DNA of 53,796 nt from RGIG5612 sp045627365 (GTDB lineage: Bacteria > Bacillota > Clostridia > Lachnospirales > Lachnospiraceae): assembly GCA_045627365.1 (NCBI GenBank), contig JAZQNN010000004.1, positions 1 to 53,796 of the forward strand, written 5' to 3'. Position numbers and translations under genes: made by a program. Of the stretch, positions 33,267 through 42,015 are shown piece after piece. The notes under the pieces were generated by a model, which saw only the letters and a program-made list of their open reading frames with translations, did no database searches and was not told where the DNA came from. Every line of letters begins with the position of its first letter. Position 1 is the first letter of the stretch.

Positions 33267-33929
33267 ATGAAAGAGACTAAATATATCGAAAGCGTATACA
33301 GATACGGCCGCATCTGGAACCTCCTTTCTATCGTAGCGTTCTTTATTTTCCCGGTCGTTACGGCCCTCGTTTTCAAGGCTATACCTGACTGGAACGGCTT
33401 ATGGAAAGGCCTTCTTGCAACCGCACCCCTTTACTGGGCAGTTGCTGTTATTGAGACATTCACCTACATCCCGATGCTTGGCGCGGGCGGCTCATACCTC
33501 AGCTTCGTAACAGGCAACATCTCCAACCTTAAGCTTCCGTGCGCGATCAACGCACTTGAGCAGGCCGATGTTAAAGCCAACTCCGAAGAAGGTGAAGTCA
33601 TCTCCACCATCGCCATCGCGATCTCTTCGATCGTTACGGTCGTTATCATTGCACTCGGTGTTGTACTGATCACTCCGCTTACTCCGATTCTTGAGAAGCC
33701 TGAGCTCGCTCCTGCTTTCGCACAGCTGATCCCGGCCCTTTTCGGCGGACTCGCTGTTGTTTTCATTTCCAAGAACCCGAAGATCGCCATCGTTCCTTGC
33801 ATCTTCATGTTGCTCGCGTTCATCTTCATTCCTGCGCTTGACAGTTCTACCGTAGGTATCATGGTTCCGGTCGGCGTTATTCTTACGATCGGCGTTTCGA
33901 GGTTCATGTACAAGAAAGGATGGTTATAA
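33267..33929 (+). CDS. Membrane protein of unknown function, partner of DUF5058
   Basis: The 220-residue protein has about six hydrophobic segments and very few charges in its second half. I recognise no conserved motif. The start at 33267 is fixed by AAAGGAGG; an upstream ATG at 33246 lies inside the previous gene. It ends one base before the M20 peptidase gene. With the DUF5058 protein it probably makes a two-part transporter for a peptide or N-acyl amino acid (inference from context). Confidence 0.7.
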   Translation: MKETKYIESVYRYGRIWNLLSIVAFFIFPVVTALVFKAIPDWNGLWKGLLATAPLYWAVAVIETFTYIPMLGAGGSYLSFVTGNISNLKLPCAINALEQADVKANSEEGEVISTIAIAISSIVTVVIIALGVVLITPLTPILEKPELAPAFAQLIPALFGGLAVVFISKNPKIAIVPCIFMLLAFIFIPALDSSTVGIMVPVGVILTIGVSRFMYKKGWL

Positions 33930-33930
33930 G

Positions 33931-35367
33931 ATGCTTGCGCTTTATATCATTCTCGGACTGATCGTCGTATTCCTTGCGATCCTTCTCATCAGGACCGCGG
34001 CATTCAAGCCTAAGAAGGAAGAGGAGGCTGTCTGTGAAGAGATCACCTTCGATAAGGACGCAGCCGTAGATTCACTTCAGGCACTTGTTCGCTGCGCGAC
34101 CGTGTCCTTCCCGGATCCTGAAAAGGAAGATGACGCAGAATTTCAAAAGCTCCTTGATCTTCTGCCGAAGCTCTTTCCGAATGTCAGTGCGACCTGCGAA
34201 TATAAGACATTCCCTGACAGAGGAATACTTTACAAATGGAAAGGCACAGAAGGCGGCGACCCGGCCGTACTGATGGCTCACTACGACGTCGTTCCGGTCA
34301 ATCAGGAAATGTGGGAGAAGCCTGCATTTGAAGGAATCATCGAGGACGGCGTTCTCTGGGGAAGAGGCACGCTTGACACCAAGGTCACTTTCAACGGCAT
34401 CCTTTCAGGTGCGGAAAACCTGATCAAGCAGGGCTTTACGCCTAAGCATGACATCTACTTCGCTTTCTCAGGCGGAGAGGAAGTCAACGGACGCGGCGCA
34501 GTCAGGATCGTCGATTATTTCAAGGAAAACGGCATTACTCCGTACTTCGTTCTGGACGAGGGCGGCGCAGTTGTTGAGGGAGTATTTCCGGGCGTTTCCC
34601 AGCCATGCGGGCTTATCGGTATCGCTGAAAAGGGTCAGCTGACCTGCAGCTACACTATCGAATCCAATGGTGGCCACGCGTCGGCTCCGCCTCCAGTGAC
34701 CCCGATCGGACATTTGTCCAAGGCATGCGCTGCTTTGGAAGCACATCCGTTCCCGGCTCATTTCACAACGCCTGTACTTGCTATGTTTGATACGCTCGGA
34801 CGTCACTCTTCATTTGTCTACAGGCTGATTTTCGCTAACCTCTGGTGCTTCAAAGGCATTCTGGACGGTATCTGTAAGAAGTCAGGCGGCGAGCTTAACG
34901 CACTTGTAAGAACGACCGTGGCCTTTACCCAGATGTCAGGCTCACAGGCTGCCAATGTGCTTCCTCCGGTAGCTCAGATGGTCTCCAATCTTCGTCTGAA
35001 TCCGGCGGATTCCGTAGCATCCGCACGTGCATACATCGAGAAGACTATCGCCAATGATCAGATCAAACTTGATGATATCAGTACGATCGAGCCGAGCCCG
35101 ATCTCAACGCTTGACTGCGACGGCTGGAATATCGTCAGCAAATCCGTTGCCGACACATGGAAGGGCTGCCTTGTATCACCTTACCTGATGGTTCAGTGCT
35201 CAGACTCAAGGCACTACGGATCTATATCCGACAAGGTTTACCGCTTCTCAGCTCAGGACATGACCGCTGAAGAACGCAAGATGCTCCATGGCAACAACGA
35301 GCGCATTCGCCTCGAAGTCATCCACAGAGCTACAGAATTCTTCATCAGAGTTATGAAGAGCTGCTGA
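33931..35367 (+). CDS. Membrane-anchored M20 family metallopeptidase, PM20D1-like
   Basis: The 478-residue protein has an N-terminal membrane helix (about 2-22) and a complete M20 active site. Visible pieces are MAHYDVVPV (His and Asp), GRGTLDTK (metal-bridging Asp), SGGEEVNG (catalytic Glu plus ligand), VLDEGGAV and the C-terminal DSRHYGSI (His). The overall build with the anchor and long insert resembles carboxypeptidase S and mammalian PM20D1, which form or cleave N-acyl amino acids or dipeptides. The substrate is not visible. It ends in front of a two-way terminator. Confidence 0.85.
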   Translation: MLALYIILGLIVVFLAILLIRTAAFKPKKEEEAVCEEITFDKDAAVDSLQALVRCATVSFPDPEKEDDAEFQKLLDLLPKLFPNVSATCEYKTFPDRGILYKWKGTEGGDPAVLMAHYDVVPVNQEMWEKPAFEGIIEDGVLWGRGTLDTKVTFNGILSGAENLIKQGFTPKHDIYFAFSGGEEVNGRGAVRIVDYFKENGITPYFVLDEGGAVVEGVFPGVSQPCGLIGIAEKGQLTCSYTIESNGGHASAPPPVTPIGHLSKACAALEAHPFPAHFTTPVLAMFDTLGRHSSFVYRLIFANLWCFKGILDGICKKSGGELNALVRTTVAFTQMSGSQAANVLPPVAQMVSNLRLNPADSVASARAYIEKTIANDQIKLDDISTIEPSPISTLDCDGWNIVSKSVADTWKGCLVSPYLMVQCSDSRHYGSISDKVYRFSAQDMTAEERKMLHGNNERIRLEVIHRATEFFIRVMKSC

Positions 35368-35382
35368 TCGGCATTAAATGAT

Positions 35383-35420
35383 AAAGGTTCGTCGCTTAAA
35401 GCGCCGGACCTTTTTATTTT
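35383..35420. terminator. Bidirectional terminator between the M20 and mnmA genes
   Basis: Arms AAAGGT-CG-CGCT and AGCG-CG-ACCTTT around TTAA, with TTTTTATTTT on the plus side and an A-run giving T on the minus side. It serves two convergent genes. Confidence 0.75.
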
Positions 35421-36453
35421 ACAGTGCAATAATTCCGCCGCCGACCACGGCTTCTTCGTCATACATTACAAGGCTCTGGCCTGCTGCCGGTGCACGGACC
35501 GGCACATCAAAATCAACGACTAGTTCACTGCCCTGCATATATGCTCTTCCGGGAGTCTCAATCTGCGAATAGCGGATCTTGGCGGTCACTTTTATTGCGT
35601 CATCCGGAGAATCCGGAAGCGGCCGATCTATGCATACAAGTCTGGCCCGTACCCGACTCGTAAACAGCTCATCATTGCTGCACAGGACGACCTCGTTTCT
35701 TTCCGCGTCCTTTCTCAGCACATACATCGGTGCCGCAAGAGCAAGCCCAAGACCTTTCCTCTGCCCGACCGTGTAATGGATCAGCCCCTTGTGGCGTCCG
35801 AGTACCTTGCCGGTCGTATCTACAAAATTTCCCGGTTCAGTCCCCTTGGTCGCTCTCGCCTCAACAAACGCGGCGTAATCGCCACCCGGCAGGAAACAGA
35901 TGTCCTGGCTGTCGGGCGCTTTGGCATTGGCAAGGCCTGCCCTCATGGCTTCCTCTCTTACCTCGTCCTTGGTCATGCCGCCGAGTGGGAACATCACTTT
36001 GCCGCGCTGCTCATCGGTCAGCCTGTAAAGCATGTAGCTTTGATCTTTTTTGCGGTCTTTGCCGCGCAGGATCACCTTCCTGCCACCACGGTCTTCAATT
36101 CTTGCATAATGGCCTGTGGCTACAAAATCATAGCCGTTCGCATCGGCAAATTCCACCAGCTTTTCGAATTTGCAATGCTTATTGCAGTAAACGCAAGGGT
36201 TGGGCGTCAGGCAATTCTCGTAGTGATCGACAAAATACCGAATGACAGTCTCCTCAAAAAACTTGCGTTCATCCAACACGAAAAGCTGTATTCCAAGGCT
36301 TTCCGCAACGCGCTTTGCCGCCTCGACAGAGCCGTCCGCTTCGTCATGGAGTCTCAGTATCGCCCCTGCGACCTCATGTCCTTCTTCAATTAACAGATGC
36401 GCCGCAACAGCTGAGTCAACACCGCCGCTGAGCGCTGCAAGTACCTTACTCAT
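35419..36453 (-). CDS. mnmA: tRNA-specific 2-thiouridylase MnmA
   Basis: The roughly 344-residue enzyme thiolates U34 of tRNA-Lys, -Glu and -Gln. It shows the PP-loop ALSGGVDSAVAAHLL, the first catalytic cysteine in NPCVYCNKHCKF, FVATGHYAR, the second cysteine in SQDICFLPGGDY, and VGQRKGLG. The start at 36453 (MSKVLAALSGG) is preferred over 36483; the ribosome site is weak (GGAT). It is divergent from the radical SAM gene. Confidence 0.93.
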   Translation of the reverse strand: MSKVLAALSGGVDSAVAAHLLIEEGHEVAGAILRLHDEADGSVEAAKRVAESLGIQLFVLDERKFFEETVIRYFVDHYENCLTPNPCVYCNKHCKFEKLVEFADANGYDFVATGHYARIEDRGGRKVILRGKDRKKDQSYMLYRLTDEQRGKVMFPLGGMTKDEVREEAMRAGLANAKAPDSQDICFLPGGDYAAFVEARATKGTEPGNFVDTTGKVLGRHKGLIHYTVGQRKGLGLALAAPMYVLRKDAERNEVVLCSNDELFTSRVRARLVCIDRPLPDSPDDAIKVTAKIRYSQIETPGRAYMQGSELVVDFDVPVRAPAAGQSLVMYDEEAVVGGGIIAL

Positions 36454-36533
36454 GATATCCAAATATATCTTTTTAACCCGCATCAGTCAAGGAAGAGATG
36501 GATTTTGCCCTTTTCCAAGCGCCCGTAAGAAGG

Positions 36534-36539
36534 TATAAT
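36534..36539 (+). promoter_or_regulatory. -10 box overlapping the first ATG of the radical SAM gene
   Basis: TATAAT at 36534-36539; the -35 is poor. Transcription would start near 36546, almost on the ATG at 36547. Confidence 0.4.
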
Positions 36540-36546
36540 GCTGAGC

Positions 36547-37473
36547 ATGATGGATGTTTTGACAGCTTGTAACTTATGCGGAAGAAATTGCATAGCCGAC
36601 CGCCGTTCCGGTCAGGTCGGCTATTGCGGAAGCACCGGTTCTGTTAAAGTCAGTCGTGCCGGCCTCCATATGTGGGAGGAGCCGTGTATCTCCGGCAGCG
36701 AAGGCAGCGGAACAGTATTCTTCAGCGGTTGCTCCCTTGGATGCGTGTTCTGCCAGAATTACGCCATTTCCGGAACTCGTCCGGGAGATATCCCGGGAGA
36801 AGAGCTCACCATAGAAGAGCTTGGGCGTGTTTTCCTGAAGCTTCAGGACATGGGCGCCAACAACATAAATCTTGTTACTCCGACGCATTTTATCCCGCAG
36901 ATAAAAGAAGCGCTCGAGACGGTGCGCCCCTCGGCGCTAAAAATCCCGATTCTCTACAATACAGGTTCATATGACAGCGTACAGGCCCTCAAGATACTTG
37001 ACGGTCTGGTTGATATTTATCTTCCTGACCTTAAGTATTTCTCGCCGGAGCCTGCCTCGCGTTATTCCAATGCACCTGACTATTTCAATATAGCCTCAGC
37101 GGCAATCGAAGAAATGTTCAGGCAGATCGGCCCTCCCGTTTTCGATGAGCGCGGAATGATGAAAAAGGGCGTAGTAGTTCGTCACATGATGCTCCCCGGG
37201 TGCCTTTCCGATTCCAAAAAGGTCCTGCATTATCTTTATGAGACCTACGGCAATGACATCTACATCAGCATAATGAGTCAGTACACGCCGGTCAGGACAT
37301 TCGATGATTTCCCTGAACTGAATAAAAAAATAAGCCGGCGAGACTATGATAGGCTCGTCGACTATGCGATCAAAATCGGTATTGAAAATGCTTTCATCCA
37401 GGAAGAGGAAGCCGCTCTCGAGAGCTTCATTCCTGATTTCTACAGCTGGAAAAAAACCGAATTTCTAAGCTAA
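36547..37473 (+). CDS. Radical SAM protein, PflX (COG1313) type
   Basis: The product is about 308 residues. A Cys-rich N-terminus (ACNLCGRNC, GYCGSTG) comes before the radical SAM cluster motif SGCSLGCVFCQNYAIS (C-x3-C-x2-C, about 60-75). A TIM-barrel part follows with NLVTPTHFIPQIKEAL, YLPDLKYFSPEPA and HMMLPGCLSDSK. Members are homologues of the pyruvate formate-lyase activase but their substrate is unknown. The first ATG at 36538 lies inside a -10 box, so 36547 or 36550 is the likely start, probably leaderless as no Shine-Dalgarno is present. It overlaps the convergent MBL gene by 4 bases. Confidence 0.85.
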   Translation: MMDVLTACNLCGRNCIADRRSGQVGYCGSTGSVKVSRAGLHMWEEPCISGSEGSGTVFFSGCSLGCVFCQNYAISGTRPGDIPGEELTIEELGRVFLKLQDMGANNINLVTPTHFIPQIKEALETVRPSALKIPILYNTGSYDSVQALKILDGLVDIYLPDLKYFSPEPASRYSNAPDYFNIASAAIEEMFRQIGPPVFDERGMMKKGVVVRHMMLPGCLSDSKKVLHYLYETYGNDIYISIMSQYTPVRTFDDFPELNKKISRRDYDRLVDYAIKIGIENAFIQEEEAALESFIPDFYSWKKTEFLS

Positions 37474-38021
37474 AAGTGTCCGAAATATACATTTGCAGGA
37501 TGGAGTGCGCGGATCCTGTCCCAATCCTCTTTTAAAGCGGACTCGTTTCCATACACCTCAATATACTGTTCCGGTTCCAGATCTCCTGCAAAGCAACCTT
37601 CGTCCGTGATCAGCGCAATGCCGTCCCGGCTGTGGCTTTCGGTAGGTATTATTTCGCCTGATATCCCGATACTGCCAAGGAACTTGCGGCTTTCCGCGCA
37701 GCTGATCATAATTGCTTCTTCCTCGCATATCGGCTGATACTTAAGTGCCGTCTCTCTTGCAAAAATCGCGTCAGAAAAATGAACGTGGGCCCTCTGCTTG
37801 TCTACCAGTATCAGTTTCACTCCAAGTGTCATTAATTGGCTGACAAGCCCGATATGGTCCGGATGATAATGCGTTGCCAGCACATAACGGATGTCTTTGA
37901 CTGTCAGTCCATTTCTTTTCAGCTCTTTGTAAAAAGCCGGCAAAGTATCCGGCATATCCGTATCTATCAGCAGGCCGTCCACATAGTATGTATTCGTATT
38001 TCCGTAGCGAAGCTTGATCAT
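37470..38021 (-). CDS. Metallo-beta-lactamase fold hydrolase
   Basis: The 183-residue protein has the metal motif THYHPDHIG (about 51-59), a later SHSRDG and the C-terminal HPANVYFGHF. It is a small hydrolase of the MBL superfamily and the substrate cannot be told. It overlaps the mocA-like gene by ATGA and is the last gene of the aspS-xdh unit. Confidence 0.85.
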   Translation of the reverse strand: MIKLRYGNTNTYYVDGLLIDTDMPDTLPAFYKELKRNGLTVKDIRYVLATHYHPDHIGLVSQLMTLGVKLILVDKQRAHVHFSDAIFARETALKYQPICEEEAIMISCAESRKFLGSIGISGEIIPTESHSRDGIALITDEGCFAGDLEPEQYIEVYGNESALKEDWDRIRALHPANVYFGHF

Positions 38022-38605
38022 ACGCCGCTTCCCGGGATGTCGATATCCTCAAGTTCTCTCTCATTCACTTCTACGCGGCATATCTTCTCAGGATACCTCA
38101 TCATGACCTTCTTGCCGCCCTTATCGCCTTCAAGCTTAAGAAGCTCCGGGACATATTCGGCAGCAAACCACGCCGGATTGCCGAGCCTGTCTGCGCAGGC
38201 AGTACAGCCTAAGGGCAGTTCAGAATTCTTGCATTCCCGGAAGAAACGCGCAATCGTATCCACAGATAAAAACGGCTGGTCCGCGACCATAAACACGTAT
38301 CTGTCCTCATCCTGCGCGCCGCAGCCGCTTCCCATATAGTACCTGATTCCGGTCTTGATGGTCGATGATATTCCCTCCGCCGCTTCCGCATTCGGAATGA
38401 ACGGAACGCCTTTCTGCCTGCAATACTCAGCGATCTCTTTCGTGTTGGTCACCACAAGCAGACGTATATCTTTATCCGCGATCCGAAGCAGCTTATCCAG
38501 GCAATGCCTGTACATAGGCACGCCGCCGATCTCATATAGAAGCTTATTGGCCTTGCCGAATCTTGCAGAAAGACCGGCCGCCATGTAAATCACGTTGATC
38601 ATCAT
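38018..38605 (-). CDS. Molybdenum cofactor cytidylyltransferase-like nucleotidyltransferase
   Basis: The roughly 195-residue MobA/MocA-type protein has MAAGLSARFGKANKLLYEIG (nucleotide loop), VADQPFLS (metal Asp) and RLGNPAWFAAEYV. MocA attaches CMP to molybdopterin for enzymes of the xanthine dehydrogenase family, which fits its overlap (ATGATGA) with the xdh large subunit gene. The frame reaches 38671, but that portion lies inside the upstream gene. Confidence 0.88.
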   Translation of the reverse strand: MMINVIYMAAGLSARFGKANKLLYEIGGVPMYRHCLDKLLRIADKDIRLLVVTNTKEIAEYCRQKGVPFIPNAEAAEGISSTIKTGIRYYMGSGCGAQDEDRYVFMVADQPFLSVDTIARFFRECKNSELPLGCTACADRLGNPAWFAAEYVPELLKLEGDKGGKKVMMRYPEKICRVEVNERELEDIDIPGSGV

Positions 38606-40827
38606 TTGCTCTGGAGCGCCTTCCACACCTTCTCGGGTGTTAACGGCATCTGCCTGATCCTGACGCCGCATGCATTTTCAAGTGCATTGGCGATCGATGG
38701 GCATACCGTGTTGATGACGACTTCGCCGATGCTCTTGGCACCATATGGCCCCTGCTCTTCGTAGCTTGGCGCAAATTCCACATTTATCGGACATATATCC
38801 ATCCTGGACGGGATCTTGTATTGCAGGAAATTGCGTTGCTTGACCTGACCTTTATCTGTGTAGGATACGTCTTCATAAAGCGCCATTCCCAGGCCCTGAA
38901 CTATTCCGCCTTCGGTCTGCACGCGTACCAGATTCGGATTCAGGATGGTTCCGCAGTCGACTACAGCGTCATACTCGACCGGCGTGATCCGTCCGGTCGC
39001 AGGATCTATATCAATAATTGCCGCACCGACCATGAAAGGAGGCGGCGAGTTCGGGCACTGATGCTCTAACTCATGCTCAATAGTCAGCCCCTTCTTCCTG
39101 CAGATCTCATCATATTCAAATATACCAAGCTCCGCGCCGCCTGCCAGCTCGTCTTTGCATTTTGTCAGGAGCTCCACAGCGCATTTATAAACTGCTTTGC
39201 CCGTCAGGAACGCCGTTGAGCTTGCGTATGAGCCCGAGTCGTATGGCGAACGGTCCGTGTCGACCTGTTCCGTAATGACATCGTCGATTCCGCAGCCAAG
39301 TGCCTCTGCCGCGATCTGGGCGAGCGTCGTATCACAGCCCGTTCCCATGTCGGTCGCGCCGATCAGCAAATGCACCTTGCCGTCGCCCGCAAGCCTTATC
39401 TTAGCTCCGCCTACGTCGATCCCCGCGATCGAGCTGCCCTGCATGGACATAGCGATCCCAACGCTTCTGATATGGCCGTTTTCCAATACTTTGCGCGGAT
39501 AATTGCTTTCCCAGCCGACCATTTCTTTAACGCGTGCCAGACATTTATCGAGATTGCACGAGGTGTTGACCTCGTTGTAGTAAGACGGCATGACCTGGCC
39601 CTCGCGCACCATGTTCATCTCACGGATCGCGCAAGGGTCTATTCCCAGTTTGTGTGCGAGCTCGTCCACCGCCGACTCAACCGCATGGATTCCCTGCGTC
39701 GCGCCGAAACCCCTGAAGGCTCCCGCCGGCTGCAGATTGGTGTACACCGCTTTGGCGTCAAATCTATATGCCTCAAGACTGCCGTACATCGATATAGCCT
39801 TGTGGCCTGTAAGCCCCATGGTCGTTGTGGAATGCTCTCCGTACGCACCGCCGTTAGACAGCGTCTGCATCTCGATCGCCCTGATACGGCCGTCTTTGTC
39901 TGCACCCATGCGGATGCGGATCTGCATCTCATGACGCGGGCAGCCGCATGTCATTGCCTCAGTCCTGTCGAAGACCAGCAAAGCCGGAAGTCCCGTATTC
40001 CATGTGACCCATGCGGTGTAGATGTCGCTTACGGAGACCTGCTTTGCGCCGAAGCCGCCGCCGACCTTGGGTTTCACAACTCTGACTTTTTCTTTATCAA
40101 TTCCTATGACAGATGCCACTATACGCTGAATGTGGAACGGGATCTGCGTGGACGAGAGGATCACCAGGCGCCCGTCTTCCATATACGAATATGTGCGGAA
40201 AGTCTCCATCATGCTCTGATTATCAGAGCACGTGTAATATGTCTCGTCAACGAGCTCGTCGCACGTGGTCAAAACCGCGTCAACATCGCCGTCGTAACTC
40301 AGTTCATGGCATATCAGATTGCGTTTTACATCCTCGCCCTGCGGGAAATTGATGCTCCAGTCATCCTCAGTATGCACAAGGCTCGGATTGTCCAGAGCCT
40401 TTTTAAAGTCCAGTACCGGCTCGAGCGCATCGTAAGTCGCCTTTATCAGTTTCACGGCTTTTTCGGCCGATTCTGCGCTTCTGGCGGCTATTATGGCCAC
40501 AACATCGCCCACATATCTCAAATGTCTGTCTATGATCAGCCTGTCGTAAGGCGAAGCTTCCGGATAATCCTGCCCGGCAAGAGTAAATCTCCTGTTCGGA
40601 ACATCCTTCCAGGTGTAGACGGCAACGACGCCCGGGACCTTCAAAGCTGCAGACGCATCTATCTCTTTGACGATCGCGTTTGCAAGAGGCGACCTTAAAA
40701 GCTTAACTGTCAAAGCATCAGGCGAAGCGATATCTTCGGTGAACACCGGGTTGCCCGTTACCAGCTCCTTGTAGTCTTTCTTGCGAATGCCCTTGCTGAC
40801 GACTTTCAGTGTGGAGGTATCTATCAT
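38602..40827 (-). CDS. Xanthine dehydrogenase-family molybdenum-binding subunit
   Basis: The 741-residue large subunit binds the molybdopterin cofactor. It shows VGGGFGAKQ, the GAFRGFGATQGIHAVE segment, SMQGSSIAGIDVGGAKIRL, GATDMGTGCDT and the catalytic glutamate in GAKSIGEVVINT near the end. These enzymes hydroxylate purines or other N-heterocycles with water-derived oxygen. The exact substrate (xanthine, nicotinate, other) is not fixed by motifs I can see. It overlaps the 2Fe-2S gene by 4 bases. Confidence 0.9.
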   Translation of the reverse strand: MIDTSTLKVVSKGIRKKDYKELVTGNPVFTEDIASPDALTVKLLRSPLANAIVKEIDASAALKVPGVVAVYTWKDVPNRRFTLAGQDYPEASPYDRLIIDRHLRYVGDVVAIIAARSAESAEKAVKLIKATYDALEPVLDFKKALDNPSLVHTEDDWSINFPQGEDVKRNLICHELSYDGDVDAVLTTCDELVDETYYTCSDNQSMMETFRTYSYMEDGRLVILSSTQIPFHIQRIVASVIGIDKEKVRVVKPKVGGGFGAKQVSVSDIYTAWVTWNTGLPALLVFDRTEAMTCGCPRHEMQIRIRMGADKDGRIRAIEMQTLSNGGAYGEHSTTTMGLTGHKAISMYGSLEAYRFDAKAVYTNLQPAGAFRGFGATQGIHAVESAVDELAHKLGIDPCAIREMNMVREGQVMPSYYNEVNTSCNLDKCLARVKEMVGWESNYPRKVLENGHIRSVGIAMSMQGSSIAGIDVGGAKIRLAGDGKVHLLIGATDMGTGCDTTLAQIAAEALGCGIDDVITEQVDTDRSPYDSGSYASSTAFLTGKAVYKCAVELLTKCKDELAGGAELGIFEYDEICRKKGLTIEHELEHQCPNSPPPFMVGAAIIDIDPATGRITPVEYDAVVDCGTILNPNLVRVQTEGGIVQGLGMALYEDVSYTDKGQVKQRNFLQYKIPSRMDICPINVEFAPSYEEQGPYGAKSIGEVVINTVCPSIANALENACGVRIRQMPLTPEKVWKALQSK

Positions 40828-41282
40828 TTCGCCACCTCCGCGTCTAAGTATTTTCTGATCGCACGCAAATGACTCGCATACCCTGTGCAGCGGCAGAGGT
40901 TCCCCGCGAGATATTCGTTGATCTCATCGTCCGTCGGGTCTTTCAGCTGCCTCTTCATAGCCAGAACACTCATGATAAAGCCCGGGTTGCAGAATCCGCA
41001 CTGCTCGGCACCTTCGACCGCCATTAGGCCGCCAAATCTTAATGCTTCCTCCTCGAGTCCTTCAAGAGTAGTCACCTCATGACCGTTCGCCCTGAACGCC
41101 GGGACCGTGCAGCTAAGCACCGGAGTGCCGTCAAGCCATACCGTGCAAAGCCCGCACCCGGACGTATCGCAGCCGCACTTGACGCTTTTCATTCCGTGCT
41201 TTCTTAACAGTTCAAGCAAAGTCATATCCGCCGGCTCATCGAAGGCGGCCGGCGATCCGTTTAAGATAAACTCAAAGTTCAT
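40824..41282 (-). CDS. Xanthine dehydrogenase-family 2Fe-2S subunit
   Basis: The 152-residue protein has a plant-type ferredoxin cluster (CGCDTSGCGLCTVWLDG with the later Cys in VLSC) in the N-terminal half. A C-terminal helical domain holds a second cluster (CGFCNPGFIMS, LCRCTGY). It carries electrons from the molybdenum site to FAD. The genes for the three subunits overlap each other. Confidence 0.95.
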   Translation of the reverse strand: MNFEFILNGSPAAFDEPADMTLLELLRKHGMKSVKCGCDTSGCGLCTVWLDGTPVLSCTVPAFRANGHEVTTLEGLEEEALRFGGLMAVEGAEQCGFCNPGFIMSVLAMKRQLKDPTDDEINEYLAGNLCRCTGYASHLRAIRKYLDAEVAK

Positions 41283-42015
41283 TTGCCGCCTCCTTCGTAA
41301 GTACCTCCGCCAGATGTCTTCTGTATGCTGCGCTCGCCCTCATGTTGCTTCCGAAAGGAAGTGCCTTGACCTGGCCTGTAAGCTCATCGACAGAGCTGCC
41401 GCAGACGGTCCTTGCTATTGCCGGTCTTGCGCCTACACTTGCCGTGTACATGCCGCCCGTCTTCGAAACTGCCACATTGATAACAGGAAGGTCTGTCGCG
41501 GTGTTGGAAAAAGACCTGTACGCAACGCGAACAGGCCCTTTTTTGATAATTATATGTGAAATTATATCGCTGTCTTTTTTCATATTGAGGAACTCACGGA
41601 TATCTACTTTTCCTGCTTTCATAAGCTCGACTTCACAGTCAAGCGCAGCAAGAAGAGTGATCACATCCGAGAAACCGAATCGGCCCCATACAGAGCCGCC
41701 GACGGTCGCTGAATTCCTGAACTGTACGCCTACGATGTGCGCAAAAGCCGCATGAAAGACACCACCAAAGTATTCATTCAGTCTGCTGTCAGTTTCAAGC
41801 CGACGCAGGCTGACCATCGCCCCGATTTCAAAAGCATCCTCTGTTTCCTCGATCTTATCAAGTCCGAGAAGTCCCAGATCTATGGCACCTGCAAACCGGC
41901 GGCTGCTGAAACGCAGCCAGCCGTTTCCGCCGATCACCACATTACTCTTTTTCTCATTCAGCGCCAGTGCCTCATCAAATGATACCGGCTGATATACAGT
42001 TTTGAATTTAAGCAT
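41272..42015 (-). CDS. Xanthine dehydrogenase-family FAD-binding subunit
   Basis: The roughly 247-residue protein has the FAD loops VVIGGNGWLRF and an FRNSATVGGSVWGRFGFSDV segment, typical of the medium subunit (XdhB/CoxM). AGAGGA precedes ATG 42015, which lies within the last codons of gatB, so the operon continues from gatB into xdh. The coupling of purine-type oxidation to a tRNA amidation gene is likely a matter of arrangement, not function. Confidence 0.92.
   Translation of the reverse strand: MLKFKTVYQPVSFDEALALNEKKSNVVIGGNGWLRFSSRRFAGAIDLGLLGLDKIEETEDAFEIGAMVSLRRLETDSRLNEYFGGVFHAAFAHIVGVQFRNSATVGGSVWGRFGFSDVITLLAALDCEVELMKAGKVDIREFLNMKKDSDIISHIIIKKGPVRVAYRSFSNTATDLPVINVAVSKTGGMYTASVGARPAIARTVCGSSVDELTGQVKALPFGSNMRASAAYRRHLAEVLTKEAANEL

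Noticed and set aside
39370..40698. Long plus-strand open frame of 442 codons
   Set aside because: It is antisense to the xanthine dehydrogenase large subunit, whose motifs are complete. The translation is rich in Arg, His and Cys with no family motif and no ribosome site.
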